From Carnegiea gigantea (lineage: Eukaryota > Streptophyta > Magnoliopsida > Caryophyllales > Cactaceae), in the NCBI GenBank assembly GCA_029747015.1, contig JAKOGI010000447.1, positions 1-64,000 of the forward strand: a DNA stretch of 64,000 nucleotides, read 5' to 3'. The notes under the pieces are model-generated. The model did not search any database. It worked only from the letters and a program-made list of their open reading frames with translations, and was not told the DNA's origin. Within the stretch, counting starts at the first letter, position 1; each line of letters starts with the position of its first letter. The position numbers were made by a program, and so were the translations under genes. This document shows positions 58,080-64,000 of the stretch, in pieces.

Positions 58080-58260
58080 TATAAAAGGAGAGGTCGAGCG
58101 CTGAGAAGGGACACAATCATTTGAGCATGCTTGAGCAGAAGAAATTCGAGATTCTCCATTTTTCTATAAGCAAGCATTTCTAATGATCTTAGCTTAAGTC
58201 CCTCTTCAATTTTTCCATTGTAATATTTCCACTTTCAAGCTCTCAATAAAAGAAGTTTCC
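58080..58260 (+). promoter_or_regulatory. Caulimovirid pregenomic promoter and polyadenylation module
   Basis: TCTATAAAAGGAGAGG (about 58078-58093) is a strong TATA box. About 165 bp downstream CTCAATAAAAGAAG (about 58239-58252) gives an AATAAA signal. A TATA box shortly followed by a poly(A) signal in the leader is the caulimovirid arrangement, where the signal is skipped on first passage and used on the second to give terminally redundant RNA. A leader-like stretch follows to about 58510. Confidence 0.75.
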
Positions 58261-58510
58261 CCGTAGGGAATGTTATTCAATCAAACCTTATGTCTTAAAT
58301 ATTATAATTTCTTGATTAAAATCTCACTATCCTTTAAAATATATAAAACTTAATCAGTGACTACGGTCCGAGGTAGGAAACGAAACGGATCTGTGCTGTG
58401 CCTGATCTAAGAAAGGTGTGGTTGAGATTACCAATCTCTGTAAATCAAAAGCTAGAGGAACGCCGGAGTCCAGTGACAACTAAGTTCAGGTAATGGTTGA
58501 AACTCTCTAA

Positions 58511-59448
58511 TTAAGCTGCAATTATTTTGCAAAGCATGGTGGGCCATTAATCACAGAAAATATAATATTTATGATATAAATAGTAGATTGTGATAATTAG
58601 TACTACTAAAGTCATTGTAAGAAGTCCAAACAAAAATATAAGCTTAGTTTTATTAAAGAGTCCCAAAAACTTGAGTATTTGTACTTTGAACCTCATTTGG
58701 CCAAAAATAGAAAATTCAAAAAGTTCAGGGACTAAGTTTTAAAGAAAAACTTCAAAAAATAACTATTTTATAAAATATCAACCCCTGCTAATAATTTATC
58801 CAAAATAGTAGGTACTTGAAAATACATTCTAAAAAAGTTGTCCCTTAAAAACTATTTTCATAGAATCGATGGTACCCCAGGTTTGCAAATTGAGGTTATA
58901 GAAGAATAATCAATTAATATAGTTCTTTCCTTATAGAAATAAGCAACATCATGTTTGTGAATATTAGCGATCATAACAATTACGGACTCGAAGAAAAAAA
59001 CGATCACATACAAGATATCATCTATATGTAAAAATAACCACATATCATAATAGCATAGAGTATGATGAAATATTATCATGTTCACATTCTAAAGATAATT
59101 AATTAAATTAAAATTCAAAATTTTGAAATAAAAATGCCTCAAAGGGGAAGTAGATCATAAAAAGTAACATTGCTGTCTGTTTAGTAAGAATTTAAATATT
59201 ACCACTATTGAGGATGTTGGCGTAAAAATTCAAGCTCTTGAGTTTCAGTTATTTATAGGTAGTAACATCCTAACTTTTGCCTAATTTTTAAGGCCTTAGA
59301 CTGTATTTCAAGGCCTTGAAAACTGGACAATTAATAACTTATCTATGACCTTGACCAGTAAAAATTCAAGAAACCTATTAGTACTAAGAGAGAGTTTTCC
59401 TTCAATTCATAATTAGTGGTTAGGCCAGTAAAAAAACCAGTACCTACC
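58511..59448. other. Unassigned AT-rich stretch inside the SIRE-like element
   Basis: No coding similarity is visible on either strand. A patch near 58690-58765 (TTCAGGGACTAAGTTTTAAAG) resembles, in inverted orientation, the sequence at about 51840-51910. Confidence 0.45.
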
Positions 59449-60074
59449 TAGAACTCGCAAAATCCGCCTCAATGGGTATAAGTATAGATGGTGAAAATGA
59501 GAAAAAAAGGGGCATGGGGTGAGTATTACTAAAATGCGTATGGGTATTGGTACGGGTATGGGTATGTGCATGGGTATAGGTCCTACCCGCCCCATACCCA
59601 TTTTATCAATACCTGCCCTACACCCGGCCCATATAAAACTCGTACCCTTTTGTTTAAAGCCCTAATTTGTTGCTTATACTTGGATATTTTATTAGTTGCT
59701 TTGAGTTGTATGGTATTCAAGATTTCGGTGAGATATTTTCTTAGAAACTGTAATTATCAAGTGCTAATTTATTACTTTGATTGACAAACTTTTAGTTGCA
59801 CTCGACATGATGTGATATGTTGTTAGAAGCTTGGGGTTAATGTGACATATTGGCTATTTGATGTCGAATATGGGTACAAAATGGGTTTAATTCTTTTTTG
59901 TTTATATCTACCCAAATAAAACCTACATACCCGCTATACCCAGTGGGTATACGTACGGGTATAGCTTTACAACACCTAATGGATATGGGTATGGATATGG
60001 GTATTAATTTTTAAAATGGATATTAGATGAGGATATGGTTAAATCCGCCCCGTATCCGCCCTTTGCCATCCCCA
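59449..60074. mobile_element. hAT-type MITE-like element rich in GGGTAT motifs
   Basis: The ends are inverted and hAT-like: left TAGAACTCGCAAAATCCGCC, right reverse-complement TGGGGATGGCAAAGGGCGG. Next to both ends are clusters of GGGTATGGGTAT / TACCC motifs typical of GGGTA-rich plant hAT MITEs. An 8-bp TSD could not be identified. It lies just beyond the last readable gag segment of the minus-strand element. Confidence 0.5.
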
Positions 60075-60091
60075 TTGGTGGTTTTGCACCG

Positions 60092-61715
60092 TTAGTACCC
60101 AAACTTTAACTTAGGGATTGATTTTCTAAGAGGATATGAATAGGACATATGATAATTCTTTAAGCAATAATTGCATGTAATATAAGATTTGCTTTGAGAC
60201 ATCGATTGAACAAAAAAGTTCTTGTAGATTTTCTTTTTGTTAAAGGGATTATGCCTAATTCGTTCTTTATTGAATGGTATCATTTGAGAGCCCAATAATT
60301 TGTCTAAATTTTCTTGTCCTTTTGAAATTTTCAAAACCAAAATTTCAAAACCTTTATATTTAGATTGACATCTTGCTTCTCTGTTTCAAGAGTATCAATC
60401 TTAATATGAAGTTCATCATTTTACTTTTATAAAGCCTCTTTTTCAATTGATATGTCTCGAATGACTTTCTTTAAAGACTTTGTTTTGGACAAATATTTTT
60501 GCTGGCATTCAGTAATCAACCAAGGCTTAGGCCAACTAAGCTTTAGAGTATTAAAGATATACAGAGTGATCTATGTAATCTGAGCTCTCACACTCGATGT
60601 CATCATCTTGAACTTGTTCTTCTTTGGCCATGAGGCCAAGATTGACGACTTGATCTTCATTGTCATCACTATATCTTGGGTCTCTATCGCTCCATGTGGC
60701 TAGCATTTCTTTCTTAAACTCTTTCTTGGCCTTCTGCTTTCTTTTTTTGGCCTTCTTTTGGAAGGTTGGACAATATTTCACTACATGCCTTGGCAATCCA
60801 CAACCAAAACAGGGACATATATTAGATTCATTATTATGACAAAATTTTCTACCTTTTGAAGATCTTTCATTCTCTCTTCAAACCCTTTTTGCAGAATTTT
60901 TTGGGATCGAATCTCTTTGACTTAAAGATCTTCTTTAATCCACGGACAATCAAGGAAACGGATTCCTCATCTTTATCACTTGAATCATCTTCTGAAGAGT
61001 AGAAATCTTCACTTGTCATTTTAAAGGCCACACACTTCTTTGTGGGAACCTGTTCTTCATCTTATTTAAGATGAATTCATGTGTAAGAAGCTTCCCAAGT
61101 ACGTCATCCAAGGCTAGCATTTTGAGGTTTTGAGCTTCTTCAATTCCGGTGACCTTAGGGCCCCACTTGTTCTTAGGAAGCCATCGAAGAATTTTCCTAA
61201 CCATCTCCTCATTGGTATAGACCTTGCCAAGTGACTTTAGGTTGTTGGTTATATCCGTGAATCAAGTGAACATCTCTTTTATGGGCTCGTCTAGTTGCAT
61301 CTCTATCTTATTGATGGACGAGCATGTTGATCTTCATTTCTCTCACTTGACTTGTTCCCTCATATGTCACCATCAACTTATCCCATATTTGCTATGCTGT
61401 TTCACATGCACAATCACAATTATATTCATTATCATCTAAACTGCAATATAAAATATTCATGGTCCTATAATTTTTTGAAAGTTTCACAAAATCAGGTTGA
61501 TTGTATTGATCTATGGTCTTTTCCACAACTTTTCCATCAACGGTAGTCATTAGAACATATGGACCCTTAGTCACAATATTCTATAACTCATAATCTTCGG
61601 CTATCATGAAAATTTGCATCAATTTTTTCCAATAAGAGAAGTTAGTGCCTATAAATAAAGGAGGCCTAGTAGTAGAATGACCTTGATCATAATAGCCTTC
61701 GCCATTGGTGGCCAT
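60092..61715 (-). pseudogene. SIRE-type gag of the minus-strand element
   Basis: Starting with the minus-strand ATG at 61715: an ATNGEGYYDQGHSTTRPPLF-like start, WKKLMQIFMIAEDYE, VTKGPYVLMTTVDGKVVEKT (61574 downwards), KNYRTMNILYCSLDDNEYN, MVRKILRWLPKNKWGPKVTG and IEEAQNLKMLALDDVLGKL (61204-61090), MPRHVVKYCPTFQKKAKKRK (60796), a DYIDHS acidic end, and a second knuckle remnant CNYCLKNYHMSYSYPL (about 60170-60125). It matches the gag layout of the other SIRE-type element. Stops and shifts are frequent. No pol follows. Confidence 0.8.
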
Positions 61716-61760
61716 GATCGTTTCCCACTAGACGGTAAAGTCAAAACAAAAATGGGTCTA

Positions 61761-61772
61761 GCTCTGACACCA
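61761..61772 (-). promoter_or_regulatory. Primer-binding site of the minus-strand SIRE-like element
   Basis: The minus strand reads TGGTGTCAGAGC, two bases from the LTR end, the same sequence as in the SIRE-type element at 18757. Confidence 0.88.
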
Positions 61773-61774
61773 AA

Positions 61775-63158
61775 TGAAAACTTAAAGGCTATTGAATCAG
61801 CCTAGAGGGTGATGAATAGAGTGATGATCAAAGTCACAAAATAGTCAATATAAAATAGGAAAAAGTAAATGTAGACAAGATACGAGTATTTTTTTTTAAT
61901 GAGATTGAGCATTAACTAAGCTTAGTTTTCACTTAGAGTTCCCTAACTTTAGGATTAATCTAATTTTTTAAGGAGAGATTACCCAACTTTACATTACACT
62001 TACTCTAAGTTCCAAGTCACAAGTTGATACTTCAACAAGTCCTTGGTAGAGTTGACCCTTAAACTATAATTATCCCACCTAATTACAACTTGAACAATAC
62101 AACTCCATAAATTAAGCAAACAAGAGAATGATATTTACAGGTGTGGATCTTCGTCCTTTTTCTTTGCTTGTGTCCATCAAGGTAAGTAGTCATTATCATC
62201 AGTAGAATATAGTCATTGGTGTCCTTCAAGGTAAGTAGTCATTGTATTTGCAGTCAACAGAGTATAGTCATTGGTGTCCTTGAAGGCAAGTAGTCATTAT
62301 CATCAAGTTTGAAGAATATCATCTTCAGTAGATTTCTAACCTTTGAAGATCATTTCAAGCCCTTGAAGGTTTAACAGTTTATCTTTTAAAACTTTGCCAA
62401 CATTCAAGGCTGACTACATACCAAACTTGTGGCTGATCAATTAAATCACTAAGAATAATATTGTACAACTATTTTCTATAGAAAAAATGCAAGTGTCAAT
62501 CACATATGATTTTAACCAAATCAATATATAATCTCTAAAATATGCTCATATAATCTTCCCCAGATATCAAGCATTATTTCAAGATAATATCACCTCAAAT
62601 CATATCAAGGATGTCAGAAATTTGAATTTAATGCATAAGTCATCACAAATCTCCAAACTAATTTTACAATGCCAATATCCACTTAAAATCATAACACATT
62701 GAAACAGTAGTACTTAAACCTAGCAAATAGGTCATTTAGTTCAGGTACGAGTCGGGTTAAGTTTGGGTCGGGTCATGTTTCAGGTCAAGCGACATTTCGA
62801 GTCGGTTTGGTTTTGGACGGGTGAACTTCGGTTCGGGTTAATTAATTTTTTATCCAATAAGTTTGTCATACAAAAATAACCAACTTTGTTAGAAAATTTT
62901 CAGGTCGGGCATGGTTCGGTTATGGTCAATTCGGGTTTTGAGTCCACTTTCGAGTAAACCAATTTCAGATGTCGGGTTGAGCATGGGTCCGGTTTATTCG
63001 GTTTGGGTTTCGGTTCTCAGATCAGTTTTGCCAGATCTAATAGTACTTCTAAGATAAATCCATTTATAATATAATTAATATACCAATGGACCAACACCTT
63101 TTTATCTTTCATCAAAACATATGAATAAAAAACATTGTAAGCTTAAGAGAGGCTAATA
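61775..63158 (-). repeat. 5' LTR (minus strand) of the gag-only SIRE-like element
   Basis: It matches 50336-51332 but is about 390 bp longer, mostly because of a 325-bp MITE at 62716-63040 and short internal duplications near 62180-62300 (GTCATTGGTGTCCTTCAAGG and similar repeated). Confidence 0.82.
62716..63040. mobile_element. hAT-type MITE with 8-bp TSD, rich in CGGGT/GGTCGG
   Basis: TAGTACTT is repeated at 62708-62715 and 63041-63048. The ends are inverted (AAACCTAGCAAATAGG left; reverse-complement right TTAGATCTGGCAAAAC). The interior is full of GGGTCGGGT/TCGGGTT motifs. The other LTR (near 51208-51220) reads TAGTAATT at the empty site, confirming the insertion. Confidence 0.85.
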
Positions 63159-63621
63159 TTAAGTTTTACAAGAATAAATAGCTTTCTTAATAAGTAGCCT
63201 TGTAGCTGAATCAAGTTGGAAATAGATGAAGCAGTAACCCAATTGTATTGCTGATTGGATTCCATGAACAAAATTTTGCACTCGAAAATATTGAAGTACC
63301 TCAAATGTCCTGAAGATGTTAAATATATCTATTATAAGCCAAGAAAAATAAATCCTGATAAATATTGACTGATGGAGAATAATATGCATGGATTTTTTAA
63401 ATTAATGTCATGGAGTTATGTGTGGTATTCTATATTTTTTGAAAGTCCGTAGCTCTCACTGTTTACTTATGTATTTTCTGCTCTCCATAAATTCATATGT
63501 CCATCACATGTAAGGTGAAAATTGATAAAAAGCTGCTCTAGTGGTATAACATTCCTTTGCCCAAGTTGCTCATTGGTATATCTATTTTCTTGAAAGAAAT
63601 AACTATTCCTAGTTGTTGTAG

Positions 63622-63790
63622 TGTTGGGCTTGCTTTCCCATGGCCAGAAGAAAGAAGCATAATGGCTTTAACTAGAGGCACTTCAACATATCGGCATCGT
63701 CAAGCTAACATCAATCCTTTACCATTGCCTCCCCTTGGGCAGCTACCACCTAGAAGTAAACTCCTGATGCACCAGATGCAGTGCAGGTGC
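63622..63790 (+). pseudogene. DME/ROS1-like exon after the 13.4-kb intron
   Basis: After an acceptor TTGTTGTAG (AG at 63620-63621) the exon reads (S)VGLAFPWPEERSIMAL and NINPLPLPPLGQLPPRS, matching the family's LALPGPEE…INPLPLPP region directly after the Fe-S exon. The phase joins AG at 50235-50236 to T at 63622 as a Ser codon. The frame stops at about 63800. A further trace (EPIMDV…EPE, about 63883-63923) suggests coding goes on with a shift. Confidence 0.85.
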
Positions 63791-63800
63791 ATCAATAATT

Positions 63801-64000
63801 GAAGGTCCATCTACTCTGTTCTTGTTACCTTTGCCGTAGTTAGTCAACTAGTTAGGGAAGAAATTGCCAATGAACAACAATGAGCCAATTATGGATGTTC
63901 TGGCATCGCAGAACCAGAATAGGGGCAAGAACAAATACTATGTGTTAGAATATAAACCTATTCCTAGGCTTTCAACCACCAGTTTAAACTTTTCGTTTAG
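63801..64000 (+). other. Window end, possible continuation of the glycosylase relic
   Basis: Apart from the weak EPI…EPE trace at 63883-63923 there is no clear coding. The conserved C-terminal domain of the family would lie beyond the window. Confidence 0.4.

Larger units (their letters stand above)
51900..58510 (+). mobile_element. Endogenous caulimovirid (plant pararetrovirus) copy, near full length
   Basis: It begins with a tRNA-Met primer-binding-like site (51976-51988), then frames in the caulimovirid order: N-terminal coiled-coil protein, capsid-like region with zinc knuckle, aspartic protease, RT-RNase H and a further downstream ORF. It ends with a promoter/polyA module (58080-58260) and leader-like sequence. 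There is no integrase, which separates it from LTR retrotransposons. About 6.6 kb suits one linearised genome. Every frame has stops or shifts, and catalytic residues are altered. Genus is not assignable by eye, and exact edges are uncertain. Confidence 0.82.
50336..63158 (-). mobile_element. SIRE-like copia element with gag but no pol, holding a caulimovirid
   Basis: Homologous LTR-like blocks at 50336-51332 and 61775-63158 bracket a PBS on the minus strand (61761-61772), a minus-strand SIRE-type gag and minus-strand PPT-like motifs. TTAAG flanks both outer ends (50331-50335 and 63159-63163), marking one insertion. No copia pol is found; the space is taken by a plus-strand caulimovirid copy (about 51.9-58.5 kb) and unassigned sequence. 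It lies wholly within an intron of the glycosylase relic (donor 50237, acceptor 63621). LTR divergence is clearly larger than in the other elements, so it is old. Confidence 0.8.
37600..63790 (+). pseudogene. DEMETER/ROS1-like 5-methylcytosine DNA glycosylase gene, broken by transposons
   Basis: Plus-strand exons in the correct order for a DME/ROS1-family protein are spread over about 26 kb and continue past the window. In plants these bifunctional HhH-GPD glycosylases excise 5-methylcytosine in the nucleus and start active demethylation. Recognised parts: N-terminal KKKRTEK segment, the SFMARMRLIQ region, the HhH-GPD start (DSVIGLFLTQNVSDHL), the HhH motif with catalytic Lys, the VDTNVGRIAV catalytic Asp, the PLPESLQLHLLEL segment, the four Fe-S cysteines, and the LAFPWPEERS…INPLPLPP segment. 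Exonic lesions include a 5-bp duplication, a Harbinger insertion and single-base shifts near 40388 and 41877. Several splice sites are still canonical. Whether DME-, ROS1- or DML-type cannot be settled. Confidence 0.9.

Noticed and set aside
50336..63158. A retrotransposon with a normal pol in the 52-57 kb region
   Set aside because: The RT there runs on the opposite strand to the LTR element's gag, has no integrase and has a caulimovirid-type protease, zinc knuckle and promoter/polyA module.
37600..63790. The glycosylase as a working gene with giant introns
   Set aside because: A transposon lies in an exon, and exons carry frameshifts near 38160, 40388 and 41877, a lost donor near 42681 and a CAC acceptor before 50154.

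Overview
This window is plant nuclear DNA, almost certainly from an angiosperm. The evidence is nested Ty1/copia and Ty3/gypsy LTR retrotransposons, an RTE-type LINE, PIF/Harbinger- and hAT-type elements, an endogenous caulimovirid, and the spliced remains of a plant-only gene, a DEMETER/ROS1-type 5-methylcytosine DNA glycosylase. I cannot name the species. I see no rRNA, tRNA or bacterial-type features, and no gene that looks certainly intact.

Left part (1-17 kb): a long (TA)n/(TG)n microsatellite and a ~366-bp tandem repeat; a minus-strand RTE LINE; a decayed copia element (about 6.17-9.69 kb) cut by an Athila/Tat-type gypsy element (9691 to about 14.7 kb) that has gag and protease but no reverse transcriptase or integrase. 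From about 14.8 kb comes the 3' part of a large minus-strand Tat-lineage gypsy element that runs to beyond 36.1 kb.

Middle (14.8-37 kb): the Tat element has gag, protease, RT, two RNase H domains and integrase on the minus strand. Its 3' region carries a plus-strand (antisense) additional ORF with apparent introns, a TATA-bearing 24-bp palindrome upstream, and related ~59-bp minisatellite arrays on both sides. A full-length SIRE-type copia element (17171-28386, TSD GTTGT) has landed inside an exon of that antisense gene. Its internal region decays largely by changes consistent with C-to-T/G-to-A transitions.

Right part (37-64 kb): plus-strand exons of a DEMETER/ROS1-like gene are scattered from about 37.6 kb to at least 63.78 kb. 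A Harbinger derivative sits in one exon. A Tourist-like MITE, an almost intact chromovirus (42892-48398) and another probable DNA element lie in introns. A 12.8-kb minus-strand SIRE-like element (50336-63158, TSD TTAAG) fills another intron. That last element keeps its LTRs and gag, but where pol should be it holds a near full-length caulimovirid genome copy in the opposite orientation. The glycosylase catalytic Lys and Asp and all four Fe-S cysteines can still be read, although exons carry frameshifts, so I treat the gene as a pseudogene.

Inferred order of events: glycosylase gene first; then the old SIRE-like element with the viral insert, the Tat element and the Athila-like element; then the SIRE insertion into Tat (LTRs about 3% different by eye); and most recently the chromovirus (LTRs about 1.6% different by eye).
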